Assembly: GCA_964466455.1 (NCBI GenBank)
Contig: CAYXNL010000008.1
Location: 1 to 54,278, forward strand
From: S010-25 sp964466455
GTDB lineage: Bacteria; Pseudomonadota; Gammaproteobacteria; SZUA-229
DNA: 54,278 bases
Direction: 5' to 3'
A program made the translations under genes and the position numbers. The notes under the pieces are model-generated. The model saw only the letters and a list, made by a program, of their open reading frames with translations, did no database searches and was not told the DNA's origin. Below, piece by piece: positions 25,786 to 34,933 of this stretch (position 1 is the first letter of the stretch; the number at the start of each line of letters is the position of its first letter).

Positions 25786-28119
25786 TTATTGTAGTGTGTC
25801 ATGATAGCCGTAAATCGATTGTCCCAGTGTGGTTTGTGTTGTACTGCCTGAAAGATTGCCCAGTCCCTTGAGAACAAATTGTACCAATAATGAGTTGTTA
25901 TAGGCAGGGGTGACACTGGTCGAGTTCTGTAAACGTCGCTGCATGAGTAATTGTAGTGACCAGCAGCAACCGTTGTAGGAAAAACCGCCAATCATATCAA
26001 TATTTCTATTGTCCTTAAGTGAATAATTCCAGCGAGCGTATACATTTACGGCGGTTGTTACTGGCAGGACAAAAGAAGTATCGGTCTGTTTGATACTGAT
26101 ATTAGTGTTGTTACTTTGCAGACGCTTCCGATAGCCGATATTAAATAAATGTTTTTCATCAGACTGATAGTGTATAAAATAATTTTCTTTGGAAAATCGA
26201 TTTTTATCCGGGTTCCATTGTACATCAATATTGCCTAGCCACCGCCCCCAGGTTGTATTCATTTCTGCGATGATATCCGATTGTTTTCTGGTCTCAGTGG
26301 TTCCATTAAGTGAAACCCGGCGGTCACTAAAATAAAATATCTGTCCAATACTGGCGCGGAGTTTCTCAATGCCGCTAACCGGATCCAGTAGGCGACTGGT
26401 TAAAGCCAGGGTAATCTGGTTGGCATCGCCGATACGATCCTGCCCGTTGAAACGATTATCACGGAATAACTGTGAAATATTAAAATCGGGCATGCTGCTA
26501 TCGAATAACGGGATATTATTTTGCTGCCTGTATGGTACGTTCAGATAATACAGTCTTGGCTCCAGCGTTTGCAATAAACCATTATTAAGGGTGCGTTCAA
26601 AAAACAGGCCGGTATCAATACTGCTTAGTGGCAGACTACGATTGATGGTCTGTTTACTGCCGCTATTCGGCCCCACATTATACTGGCTAAGACTGAACTT
26701 GAGAGCCGGATTAAAAAACCAGGCAGCCCCTGAAAGTGGCCAGTTTATACCCGGTTGCATAATAATGCGCGAGCCGGTGGCTATATTGTTATCTTCATGG
26801 GCAAATTCAACCAGCGCCGAATCCAGCGTAAATTGCAGGCCGTTATCACCGATTGCGGTGCCCCCGTCCAGGGTTAATTGTGGCAGCCGGGCGTAGGGGC
26901 GGCTGGAAACGGGGGTATCGGTATCAATGGTTTTCAGTTTTTGTGCCAGTGCACGCATATGCCAGTTTGTGGTGTCGTAACTTAATGAGGCGCTACGGTC
27001 GAGGTAGGTACGGCTGGTTGCACCAAGGCTGTTGCTGAAATCATTAAAATAATTTTTGTCAGAAATATCCTGTAAATCGATATTCATACGCAGGCTGGAC
27101 ATAAATTTTGTATGTTGCTGATAACGCAGCTGATAGCGGTTACTACTGGTAATTTTATCATTATTCAGGTAGCTGCCCTGTAGAGTACCATTGCCTGATT
27201 TTGTCAGGTAGCGATATTCCCCGCCCAGTTCTATTCCCCTCCTGTTCATATAATGGGGGGTGAAAGTGGCATCCATATTGGGTGCAATATTCCAGTACCA
27301 GGGCTGGGCAAATTCAAATCCGCGTGATGATGAAGTACCAAATTCAGGGAACAGCAGGCCGCTGCGGCGTTTATTGCTGGTGGGAAATTCAATGTAGGGA
27401 GTATATAAAAATGGTACGCCTTTAAAACGCATCAATACACCATGCGCACGTCCATATTCTTCGGCATGATTCAGTTCGATGCTGTCTGCCGAGATTAACC
27501 AGTCGGGCTTGTTGAGTGGGCAACTGGTTATTTCTGCCTGTTTTAGCAGGGAGATATTACCACTGGAGGTAATGGATGCAGCTATTCCCTTAAGGTTTTG
27601 TGTGTTGGTTTTATTCCGGCCGGTAGATTTTAATGGAAGAATAAATCGAGAATTCATGAACACTGCATGCTTCGCCTTGCCGGAGAGGGAAAAAGTAGCT
27701 TTATCCGCATCCAGTGACAGGCTGGGTATATCAACATGAACATTCCCATTGACCTGCAAAGTGTTTTTTTTCTGGTTGTAATCAGCACGATCCGAATGAA
27801 TACGCAGCTGATTTTTCAGAATAATAACCCGACCCTGCAATAAAGTTGAGCCATCCACCAGACTACGTGAAGAATCGGCACTGATATAGGTATTGTGCAG
27901 TTTGTCAGTAGAAAAGCGGGGCGGGGCGGTTATTTTTGGTGCCAGACTATCCACCGTCTGGCATGAATCCTGTTTTGTGCCGTCGTCGGTTCGGGCAAAA
28001 ACCTGTTGTGGTAGAATAATCAGCAGGCAGGTAATAAAAAAGACAGCGCCGGTTCTGGTAAAAAATGGTTGATACCCTGTTGTTATATACCGTAAAACAG
28101 AAATAGCCGGGGAGAACAC
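25786..28119 (-). CDS. lptD: LPS-assembly outer-membrane protein LptD
   Basis: A 777-residue beta-barrel that inserts lipopolysaccharide into the outer leaflet. A long N-terminal region with a signal segment ends QQVFA near residue 42. The OstA/LptA-like periplasmic jellyroll follows (VLQGRVIILKNQLRIHSD near 95, DKATFSLSGKAKHAVF), with Cys residues for the usual disulfides. The barrel (about 230-770) has typical alternating strands and YTPYIEFPTSNKRRSG near 238. The start is a GTG at 28119, only two bases after the argF stop codon. Translation therefore appears tied to argF, and lptD is read as part of an arg-lpt run. Confidence 0.93.
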   Translation of the reverse strand: MFSPAISVLRYITTGYQPFFTRTGAVFFITCLLIILPQQVFARTDDGTKQDSCQTVDSLAPKITAPPRFSTDKLHNTYISADSSRSLVDGSTLLQGRVIILKNQLRIHSDRADYNQKKNTLQVNGNVHVDIPSLSLDADKATFSLSGKAKHAVFMNSRFILPLKSTGRNKTNTQNLKGIAASITSSGNISLLKQAEITSCPLNKPDWLISADSIELNHAEEYGRAHGVLMRFKGVPFLYTPYIEFPTSNKRRSGLLFPEFGTSSSRGFEFAQPWYWNIAPNMDATFTPHYMNRRGIELGGEYRYLTKSGNGTLQGSYLNNDKITSSNRYQLRYQQHTKFMSSLRMNIDLQDISDKNYFNDFSNSLGATSRTYLDRSASLSYDTTNWHMRALAQKLKTIDTDTPVSSRPYARLPQLTLDGGTAIGDNGLQFTLDSALVEFAHEDNNIATGSRIIMQPGINWPLSGAAWFFNPALKFSLSQYNVGPNSGSKQTINRSLPLSSIDTGLFFERTLNNGLLQTLEPRLYYLNVPYRQQNNIPLFDSSMPDFNISQLFRDNRFNGQDRIGDANQITLALTSRLLDPVSGIEKLRASIGQIFYFSDRRVSLNGTTETRKQSDIIAEMNTTWGRWLGNIDVQWNPDKNRFSKENYFIHYQSDEKHLFNIGYRKRLQSNNTNISIKQTDTSFVLPVTTAVNVYARWNYSLKDNRNIDMIGGFSYNGCCWSLQLLMQRRLQNSTSVTPAYNNSLLVQFVLKGLGNLSGSTTQTTLGQSIYGYHDTLQ

Positions 28120-28121
28120 CC

Positions 28122-29054
28122 TTATTGTACCAGTAAAAATTCCAGTAGTGCTTTTTGTGCATGTAAACGATTTTCAGCTTCATCCCAGACGATGCTTTGA
28201 CTACCATCAATGACTTCGGCGCTGACTTCTTCACCACGATGCGCCGGCAGGCAGTGCATAAACAGGGCATCCTTATTCGCCACCTGTAAATGTTGTGATG
28301 TGACCTGAAAACGGGCAAAAGCCTGTTCACGCTGTTTCTGTTCTTCTTCCTGTCCCATGCTGGCCCAGACATCGGTGACAATCAGATCACTGTTTTCACA
28401 GGCAGACAGGGCATCGTGACCGAGTTGAATATTGTCTTTACACTCGGTAATAAACCGCTCATCAGGTTCAAAACCCGGTGGGCAGGCAATGTTTAATTTG
28501 AAACCCAGAATTTTTGCCGCATGCATATAGGAATGGCACATATTGTTACCATCCCCTATCCAGCTAACGGTTTTCCCCTGGATATCCCCGCGTTGTTCAA
28601 TATAAGTTTGCATATCAGCCAGTAGCTGGCAGGGGTGGACATCATCGGTTAAGCCGTTGATGATGGGAACCGAAGAATACGCAGCCAGTAATTCAACTTT
28701 ACGGTGTTCAAAAGTTCGAACCATAATGCAGTCCACCATGCTGGAAAGTACCCTGGCACTGTCTTCAAGTGGCTCTCCTCGGCCAAGTTGAGTATCACGC
28801 GGAGAAAGAAAAATAGCATGACCACCGAACTGGGTCATCCCGGTTTCAAAGGAAACACGGGTACGGGTAGATGATTTTTCAAAGATCATTGCCAGCACCC
28901 TGTTTTTCAGGGGTTCAAAAAATTCACCATTGCGCTGCATCGCCTTTAATTCAATCGCGCGGTTTATCAGCGCCTTAAATTCATCCTGGTTAATATCTGT
29001 CAGGGTCAGAAAGTGTCGTACAGCAAGGGGTTTAGTGGTAGTGGAAGAAGACAT
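28122..29054 (-). CDS. argF: Ornithine carbamoyltransferase
   Basis: A 310-residue enzyme that makes citrulline from ornithine and carbamoyl phosphate. Carbamoyl-phosphate site FEKSSTRTRVSFE is near residues 53-65, HPCQLLADMQ near 140, and the ornithine-site motifs FEPDERF and MHCLPAHRGEEV near 265-276. The SMG loop is present as WASMGQEEE. It is 31 bases downstream of argD. No argR-type operator was recognised upstream of the pair. The 3' end runs straight into lptD. Confidence 0.96.
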   Translation of the reverse strand: MSSSTTTKPLAVRHFLTLTDINQDEFKALINRAIELKAMQRNGEFFEPLKNRVLAMIFEKSSTRTRVSFETGMTQFGGHAIFLSPRDTQLGRGEPLEDSARVLSSMVDCIMVRTFEHRKVELLAAYSSVPIINGLTDDVHPCQLLADMQTYIEQRGDIQGKTVSWIGDGNNMCHSYMHAAKILGFKLNIACPPGFEPDERFITECKDNIQLGHDALSACENSDLIVTDVWASMGQEEEQKQREQAFARFQVTSQHLQVANKDALFMHCLPAHRGEEVSAEVIDGSQSIVWDEAENRLHAQKALLEFLLVQ

Positions 29055-29085
29055 AATAATTTCTTGTTATAACTTGTGTGGTGTA

Positions 29086-30276
29086 TCAGGCAGCAGCCTG
29101 TTGCAGTTTGCTCAGTATCAGGTTGCTGACGGTATCAATAACCTGGTCAGCCTGCTGGTGGGTAAAAATTAATGGTGGTAACAGCCGGATGACATTCCCG
29201 GCGGTCACACTTATCAGCAGGTTTTTATCCAGAGCTGCGTTAACCAGTTCTGCGCAGGGCTGATTGAGCTCGATACCAATCATTAAACCTTTACCGCGGA
29301 TCTCGCGCACGCCGTCAACGTCGGATAATTGCTTATTAAAACCGGCAATGAAATACGTGCCCAGTTGCCGGGCATTGGTAATCAGGTTCTCCTTTTCAAT
29401 GGTTTCAATCACGCTGATAGCCGTAGCGCAGGCCAGTGGATTACCGCCGAAGGTAGATCCATGGTTGCCAGGTTTCATTGCGGCGGCAGTTTTTTCATTT
29501 GCCAGACAGGCACCAATTGGCATGCCGTTACCCAGCGCTTTTGCCAGTGTCATGATATCGGGTTTAATCGTGCTGTGCTGAAAGGCAAACCACTGGCCGG
29601 TTCTGCCCATGCCGGTTTGAATTTCATCAAGAATCAGCAGCCAGCTTTTTTTGTCACACAGTTCGCGTAGTTGGTTCAGATAAGTGATATCGGGTATATT
29701 CACGCCACCTTCACCCTGTATCGGTTCAACCATGACAGCGACAATGTTGCTGTTGTTGTCACCAATATTTTTAACCGCATCAATATCATTGTACGGGGCG
29801 CGGACAAAGCCCTGTACCAGTGGTTCAAAGCCAGCCTGTACCTTGCGATTGCCAGTAGCACTCAAGGTTGCCATGGTGCGTCCGTGAAAGCTTTTATCCA
29901 TAACAATAATGGTTGGAGTATCCACCCCCTGATGATGGCCATACAGGCGAGCCAGTTTAATTGCGGCTTCATTTGCCTCGGCACCGGAATTGGCAAAGAA
30001 GGCACGATCAAGTGCAGAGATCCGGGTTAGTGCGTCGGCCAGTAACTGCTGTTTTTCAATATTGTATAGATTGGAGGTGTGCAGCAGTTTGCCCGCCTGT
30101 TTACGGATGGTTTCGGTGATTGCCGGGTGGGCGTGCCCGAGGCCGCAAACGGCAATACCGCAAAGCGCATCCAGATACTGCCGGTTTCGGGTATCGGTGA
30201 GGATGGCACCTTTACCGTGTTCAAAGGTTACGCCAAGCGGGGCGTAGGTGTTCATAAGGTGTTCGTTTGTTGTCAT
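29086..30276 (-). CDS. argD: Acetylornithine aminotransferase
   Basis: A 396-residue class III PLP aminotransferase of arginine synthesis; the family often also acts on succinyldiaminopimelate in lysine synthesis. Motifs: NSGAEANEAAIKLAR near 100, FHGRTMATLSATG near 135, LLILDEIQTGMGRTG near 215 and the PLP lysine in TLAKALGNGMPIGA near 245-258. I chose the ATG at 30276. A second ATG at 30255 (MNTYAPLGV) would fit the family start equally well. A hairpin followed by Ts lies just upstream, inside the probable leader. Confidence 0.94.
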   Translation of the reverse strand: MTTNEHLMNTYAPLGVTFEHGKGAILTDTRNRQYLDALCGIAVCGLGHAHPAITETIRKQAGKLLHTSNLYNIEKQQLLADALTRISALDRAFFANSGAEANEAAIKLARLYGHHQGVDTPTIIVMDKSFHGRTMATLSATGNRKVQAGFEPLVQGFVRAPYNDIDAVKNIGDNNSNIVAVMVEPIQGEGGVNIPDITYLNQLRELCDKKSWLLILDEIQTGMGRTGQWFAFQHSTIKPDIMTLAKALGNGMPIGACLANEKTAAAMKPGNHGSTFGGNPLACATAISVIETIEKENLITNARQLGTYFIAGFNKQLSDVDGVREIRGKGLMIGIELNQPCAELVNAALDKNLLISVTAGNVIRLLPPLIFTHQQADQVIDTVSNLILSKLQQAAA

Positions 30277-30300
30277 GGTGTGTGTGTTTGAATTATACAA

Positions 30301-30330
30301 AAAGCAAAAGCGGCAGTCGTGCTGCCGCTT
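30301..30330 (-). terminator. Hairpin with T-rich tail upstream of argD
   Basis: Read on the minus strand, the 9-bp perfect stem aagcggcag / ctgccgctt (30330-30322 and 30316-30308, 5-base loop) is followed by ttttgcttttt. It lies between a promoter-like sequence (30352-30379) and argD, so it could be an attenuator in the argD leader. It could instead be a second terminator for sodB. Confidence 0.7.
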
Positions 30331-30351
30331 AAAAACCCTGTTAAAGGGCGA

Positions 30352-30379
30352 ATTATACCTGCACTTTTGTCTAAATCAA
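30352..30379 (-). promoter_or_regulatory. Sigma-70-like promoter for argD
   Basis: On the minus strand TTGATT (30379-30374), a 16-base spacer and TATAAT (30357-30352) lie about 80 bases before the argD start. Transcription would begin near 30345 and pass through the hairpin at 30308-30330. Confidence 0.55.
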
Positions 30380-30416
30380 ATGCCGGGGGTGGTATGACGC
30401 GGAGCTGGAAAATAAA

Positions 30417-30446
30417 GGCGGGTTGCTGTACTTACAGCAACCCGCC
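30417..30446 (-). terminator. Terminator after sodB (possibly bidirectional)
   Basis: A perfect 13-bp GC-rich stem (ggcgggttgctgt / acagcaacccgcc) with a 4-base loop lies 32 bases after the sodB stop. On the minus strand it is followed by tttattttcc; on the plus strand by ggttttta, so it may work both ways. Confidence 0.88.
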
Positions 30447-30477
30447 GGTTTTTATTGATTTTCGAGCTATTGTCAGC

Positions 30478-31056
30478 TTAGAAATTACCCGCAACAAACT
30501 CCCAGTTGACCAGCTTCCAGAATGCTTCAACATAAGCAGGGCGGGCGTTTCGGTAGTCAATATAATAGGCATGTTCCCATACATCACAGGTCATCAGCGG
30601 GGTAATGCCGTTTTCTGTGATCGGGCAGCCAGCGTTGGATGTTTTAACAATTTCCAGTTCACCCGCCGCATTCTTAACCAGCCAGGTCCAGCCGGAACCA
30701 AAGTTGCCTACACAGTCAGCACTGTAGGTTTTTTTAAATTCATCAAAGGAGCCGAATTTTTTATTAATGGCATCTGCCAGTGCACCAGTGGGTTCACCAC
30801 CACCATTCGGGCTCAGACAGTTCCAGTAAAACGTATGGTTCCAGACCTGGGCGGCATTATTGAAAACAGCGCCAGTGGATTTTTTAACAATATCTTCCAG
30901 CGACATATTGGCAAATTCATTGCCTTCAATGAGACCGTTCAAGTTAGTTACATAAGCATTGTGATGTTTGCCATAATGATATTCGAGTGTTTCTGCGGAA
31001 ATGTGGGGTGCCAACGCATCTTTGGCAAAGGGCAGTGCGGGTAATTCAAAGGCCAT
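30478..31056 (-). CDS. sodB: Iron superoxide dismutase
   Basis: A 192-residue cytoplasmic enzyme that dismutates superoxide. Metal ligands lie in LEYHYGKHHNAYVTNLN near residue 24-40 (His), NHTFYWNCL near 73 (His), and DVWEHAYYIDYRNAR near 157-171 (Asp and His). The residues around FGSGWTWLV and the glutamine/alanine-type pattern of the family fit the Fe rather than Mn enzyme, though metal use cannot be proven from sequence. GAGAGA lies six bases before the ATG. It is a single-gene unit between its own promoter-like region and a strong terminator. Confidence 0.95.
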   Translation of the reverse strand: MAFELPALPFAKDALAPHISAETLEYHYGKHHNAYVTNLNGLIEGNEFANMSLEDIVKKSTGAVFNNAAQVWNHTFYWNCLSPNGGGEPTGALADAINKKFGSFDEFKKTYSADCVGNFGSGWTWLVKNAAGELEIVKTSNAGCPITENGITPLMTCDVWEHAYYIDYRNARPAYVEAFWKLVNWEFVAGNF

Positions 31057-31092
31057 GTTCGTCTCTCATTTAATTTATTAGATTCAGTTTAA

Positions 31093-31121
31093 ATTATACC
31101 ATAATGTCTGTTATAGATAAA
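31093..31121 (-). promoter_or_regulatory. Possible sodB promoter
   Basis: On the minus strand TATAAT (31098-31093) is preceded after 17 bases by the weak -35 TTTATC (31121-31116). It is about 37 bases before the sodB ATG. Apart from this, the 290 bases between sodB and the downstream amidotransferase gene (31057-31346) show nothing I can identify. Confidence 0.4.
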
Positions 31122-31346
31122 CTTAAAATCTGTAGCGGAATTAGGGGTTCACTTCATTAGCGTGTACATTGGACTTTATCAGGTTTTTCTAGTTCCATGC
31201 TATCCAGGAGAGTTTACAGCTCTGTGGTTATGCCATGAGAAATAAATTACTCTGTAGCAAGCTGCGGGGAATCAAACGCCGGAGATTGAATATTACCTGT
31301 GGGCATGTGAAAATCATCCGCCCTACAGGGTTACGGCTCAAAATTT

Positions 31347-33125
31347 ATGTGTGGAATATGTGGTGAATTAAGGTTTGATTATCAGTTGCCTGAGCAGCAG
31401 GTGATTGAGCGCATGAAACAAAAATTGCAGAAGCGCGGGCCGGATTCTGCTGGTACTTACATTAAAGCACCGATTGCACTGGGGCATCAACGCCTGGCCA
31501 TTATTGATCTGAGTGAAAAAGCGGCACAGCCGATGCATGATGAGGCAACGGATGTCACGCTGGTATTTAACGGCACCATTTATAACTATCCTGATTTAAG
31601 AAAGGAGCTGCGCTCACGTGGTCATGTGTTTACTTCTAATGGTGATAGTGAAGTAATTTTACGTGCCTATATCGAGTGGGGTGAAAGCTGCGTAAGAAAA
31701 TTGCAGGGCATGTTTGCTTTTGCTATCTGGGATAATAAAAAACAGCAGTTACTGATGGCTCGTGATCGCGTGGGTATCAAACCACTGTATTATTCACAGA
31801 CAAAACAGCGTTTATTGTTTGCTTCTAATACACAGGCGCTTATTCACGCCGATGGTGCCATTGATAAAAATATCAACAGTTTTGCCCTGCATAATTTATT
31901 TAGCCTGCATGCTGTGGTTCCGGCACCAAATACCATTTTAAAAGGCATACAGAAAGTTAAGCCAGCGCATTACAGGCTGGTTAAAAAAAATGGCAGGGTG
32001 GTGGAAAAACGCTACTGGCAATTAACCGCCAGGCGGCCCGATAAAAAGATGACGGAGCAGGACTGGGTGCAGGTAATTCATGACGGTTTAAGAGTGGCGG
32101 TTGAAAAACGGGTAAAAATTGCTGATGTACCCGTCGGTGTGCTGTTATCCGGTGGTATTGATTCCAGTTTGCTGGTGGGGCTGCTGGCAGAGGCGGGACA
32201 GAAAGAGTTAAAAACCTTCTCTATTGGTTTTGAAGATGCGCCGCAGGAAAAAGGCAACGAGTTTGAATATTCTGATGCGGTAGCGCAAAGGTTTGACACC
32301 GAGCATCACCAGTTAATGGTAGCGAATAATCAGGTGTTGCCGCGTCTGCCGGAAGCCTTTGCCAATATGGCAGAACCCATGTTTGCCCAGGACGCAGTCG
32401 CGTTTTATATGTTGTCTGAGGTGGTTTCCAAACACGTTAAAGTGGTGCAAAGCGGGCAGGGTGCGGATGAAGTATTCGGTGGGTATTTCTGGTATCCACG
32501 TATGCATCATTCAATAACGCCGGGGATTAACCGTTTTTCCGATGAATACTTCGACCGCAGTCATGATGAATATCTGGAAACGGTGGCCAGGCCTTTTTAT
32601 GGTACGGATGTAACGTCATCACTGATTGAGGGTTTGCTAGATGAAATCGAAGCAGATGACTATCTCGACAGAGTCCTGGCACTGGATGTGACTACACTAA
32701 TCGTCGATGATCCGGTAAAACGTGTGGATAATATGACCATGGCCTGGGGGCTGGAAGCAAGAGTGCCTTTTCTGGATACGCAGTTGATAGAACTGGCTGC
32801 CAGTATGCCGCCGGAGATGAAGCTACCCAATGGTGGTAAATATGTACTCAAGGAACTGGCGCGTGGTTTTTTGCCCGATAAGGTAGTGAACCGGCGCAAG
32901 GCCTATTTTCCAATGCCGGCATTAAAATATGTACGTGGTGAGTTTCTCGATTTTATGAAAGCGGTGCTGCTTTGCGATGAGGCAAAAAAGCGCGCCATGT
33001 ATAACCCGGCTTATGTTGAAAAATTACTGAAACACCCGGAAGATCATTTTACCCGTTTGCAGGGCAGTAAACTGTGGCACCTGACTTCGCTGGAGCTGTG
33101 GATGCAGCAGAATGTAGATAAATAA
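31347..33125 (+). CDS. Asparagine synthase-family amidotransferase, N-acetylglutaminylglutamine (NAGGN) type
   Basis: A 592-residue class II glutamine amidotransferase joined to an ATP-dependent amide synthetase. Cys2 of MCGICGELRFD is the glutaminase nucleophile; RGPDSAG, GHQRLAIIDLS and FNGTIYNY follow. The synthetase domain has the PP-loop LLSGGIDSSLL near residue 266. Blocks such as LHAVVPAPNTILKGI, EPMFAQDAVAFYMLSE and KVVQSGQGADEVFGGY are characteristic, as far as I recall, of the NAGGN branch, which amidates N-acetylglutaminylglutamine to make an osmoprotectant. The usual partner (acetyltransferase/ATP-grasp ligase) is not adjacent. Ordinary AsnB is the alternative. Confidence 0.78.
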   Translation: MCGICGELRFDYQLPEQQVIERMKQKLQKRGPDSAGTYIKAPIALGHQRLAIIDLSEKAAQPMHDEATDVTLVFNGTIYNYPDLRKELRSRGHVFTSNGDSEVILRAYIEWGESCVRKLQGMFAFAIWDNKKQQLLMARDRVGIKPLYYSQTKQRLLFASNTQALIHADGAIDKNINSFALHNLFSLHAVVPAPNTILKGIQKVKPAHYRLVKKNGRVVEKRYWQLTARRPDKKMTEQDWVQVIHDGLRVAVEKRVKIADVPVGVLLSGGIDSSLLVGLLAEAGQKELKTFSIGFEDAPQEKGNEFEYSDAVAQRFDTEHHQLMVANNQVLPRLPEAFANMAEPMFAQDAVAFYMLSEVVSKHVKVVQSGQGADEVFGGYFWYPRMHHSITPGINRFSDEYFDRSHDEYLETVARPFYGTDVTSSLIEGLLDEIEADDYLDRVLALDVTTLIVDDPVKRVDNMTMAWGLEARVPFLDTQLIELAASMPPEMKLPNGGKYVLKELARGFLPDKVVNRRKAYFPMPALKYVRGEFLDFMKAVLLCDEAKKRAMYNPAYVEKLLKHPEDHFTRLQGSKLWHLTSLELWMQQNVDK

Positions 33126-33132
33126 AAGCGTA

Positions 33133-33960
33133 TTACTGCACAAACATCCTTATACTGAGCACCAACAGAAAAATAGCGAAAATACGTTTCAGCGTTTTGT
33201 CGGGCAATGCATGAGCCAGTTTTACGCCGAATGGGGCAAAAATCAGACTGGTCATGCTAATGGCAAGGAAGGCGGTAATATTGACATAACCCAGCGTGGT
33301 TAGATGCTGAAATGGCTGATGCCAGCCGGTATAGATATAGGAGGCGGTACCAGACAGGGCAATAGGTAGTCCGCAGGCAGCCGAGGTGGCAACGGCGTTT
33401 TTTATTTTGATCCCGGACCAGTGTAGAAAGGGGACGCTCAGGCTGCCACCGCCAATGCCGACAATGGCAGAGACTAAACCGATAATAAAACCACCATTTA
33501 TGGCTGATTTTCCGCTTAGCGCTGGTTGCCAGTATGCAACTTCATCCCGATGGCGTTTACCCGGCTGAAAACCGCTTAGTAACAGTAATGCCATCAGCAG
33601 CTCGAAAAGGGCAAATACCAGTTTCAGAATATTGCTACTTAGCTGGGCGGCAAACAGGCCACCTGCCCAGGCACCGGCGACAATACCTGGCGAGAGTAAT
33701 CCTACTGTTTTCCATAAAACAGCCCGTTTTTTATGGTGAGCGTAACTGGAGGAAAGAGAAGTAATAACAATGGTTGCCAGTGAGGTTGCCAGTGCCATAT
33801 GCATAATCTGCCCAGTTTCGATGGTGGCACCGATTAGCTGTGAGGAAAATATATAATACAGCACTGGCACAATAATCAGTCCGCCGCCCACGCCCAGTAG
33901 CCCGGCTGTAAAGCCAGCGAAGCAGCCGGTGAGCAGGTACAGAATGAGGAGTGTGTTCAC
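33133..33960 (-). CDS. TauE/SafE-family (UPF0721) membrane permease
   Basis: A 275-residue polytopic inner-membrane protein with about eight helices. Two family repeats are visible: GFTAGLLGVGGGLIIVPVL near residues 17-35, and IGLVSAIVGIGGGSLSVPFLHW near 160-181. Members export sulfite, sulfoacetate or other organosulfur anions, or are uncharacterised; the substrate here is unknown. The start is a GTG at 33960. It is convergent with the amidotransferase gene, eight bases apart, and follows cbbY by 57 bases, so the two may form one transcript. Confidence 0.85.
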   Translation of the reverse strand: MNTLLILYLLTGCFAGFTAGLLGVGGGLIIVPVLYYIFSSQLIGATIETGQIMHMALATSLATIVITSLSSSYAHHKKRAVLWKTVGLLSPGIVAGAWAGGLFAAQLSSNILKLVFALFELLMALLLLSGFQPGKRHRDEVAYWQPALSGKSAINGGFIIGLVSAIVGIGGGSLSVPFLHWSGIKIKNAVATSAACGLPIALSGTASYIYTGWHQPFQHLTTLGYVNITAFLAISMTSLIFAPFGVKLAHALPDKTLKRIFAIFLLVLSIRMFVQ

Positions 33961-34017
33961 TGGCTCAATACGGGTGCTACGACAGTCGTTGCAAAAAGCA
34001 GGGTTATCGGTTGGTTA

Positions 34018-34782
34018 TTACTGCTTATGCAGTGCTTCGAGCATGTCGATATTTACCAAACTGTAACCGTTGGCAGCACCATGCGAAACCGTAAATGGCT
34101 GATCCGGTTCGCCCAGATCATCGAGTACAATGCAGGCCCCGTCAAAATTATGTTCAGTGGTATAGCTGTTGGTGGTGACGATGGTTTTCAGATTGGCACC
34201 CAGAGCGGAACGCAGTCCGTTGGCGGAGTCTTCAAAAGCCAGACACTGTTCGGAGTTTAGTTGCATTTGTGTGAGTGCGTAGTGATATATATCAGCAGCA
34301 GGTTTTTTCGCAGCGACTATATCACCGGCAGCAATAACTTCAAACCAGTCGATGGATGCTTCACCCAGAGTATGAACAAGCAGGGCGGTGACATTTGCCG
34401 GGGTTGTGGTGGTGGCGATGGCCAGGCGCAGACCGTGTTCACGGGCTTCATTGAGCAGACGTTCGACACCATGGCGTAGTGGAATGGCGCCGGTTGCCAG
34501 TAGTTCAGTGTAATAGCGAGTTTTCGTCTGGTGCAGTTGCGGGATAAGAATATCGAAATGATCGGGCAGGTTCTGGTTATGCAGAAAATCACTGGCATAA
34601 TATTTCATCCGTTCTTTACCACCGGTAACAGCCAGCAGTTTGCCGTAGGTGTCGATGTCCCAGTGCCAGCCCAGTTTGTATTCATCGAAAGCCCGGTTAA
34701 AAGCAACACGGTGTCCGTCAGCTTCTGTATTAGATAGTGTGCCGTCAACATCAAAAATTAGTGCCTGTAATTTATTAGCCAT
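34018..34782 (-). CDS. cbbY: CbbY-type HAD phosphatase
   Basis: A 254-residue HAD-IA hydrolase. Motif I is LIFDVDGTLSNTEADGHR near residues 9-26. The cap region has DIDTYGKLLAVTGGKERMKYY near 42-62, closely like CbbY. Motif II is AIATTTTPANV near 121, motif III K in AAKKPAADIY and motif IV LAFEDSANG near 183. CbbY dephosphorylates xylulose-1,5-bisphosphate, an inhibitory by-product of Rubisco, and in autotrophs it often lies near Calvin cycle genes. None are in this window, so the autotrophy link is an inference. A phosphoglucomutase-like or phosphoglycolate phosphatase role is an alternative. Confidence 0.8.
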   Translation of the reverse strand: MANKLQALIFDVDGTLSNTEADGHRVAFNRAFDEYKLGWHWDIDTYGKLLAVTGGKERMKYYASDFLHNQNLPDHFDILIPQLHQTKTRYYTELLATGAIPLRHGVERLLNEAREHGLRLAIATTTTPANVTALLVHTLGEASIDWFEVIAAGDIVAAKKPAADIYHYALTQMQLNSEQCLAFEDSANGLRSALGANLKTIVTTNSYTTEHNFDGACIVLDDLGEPDQPFTVSHGAANGYSLVNIDMLEALHKQ

Positions 34783-34933
34783 AAGGAATGATCTGCTGTT
34801 ATTAATACGCTAAGCAGACTGATTGTACAGTAAAGCGCGTGAGCGAAAAACAATATAAAAGGAAGGGGTGAATGTGACGTGCCGGTATGCGGCAGGAATG
34901 GTGTGCAGCAGGAATAAAGGGGGTAAGTTGTAA

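Noticed and set aside
30319..31044. 241-residue open frame opposite sodB
   Set aside because: It is the complement of a well-conserved sodB gene and crosses two hairpins; the sequence has no recognisable domain.
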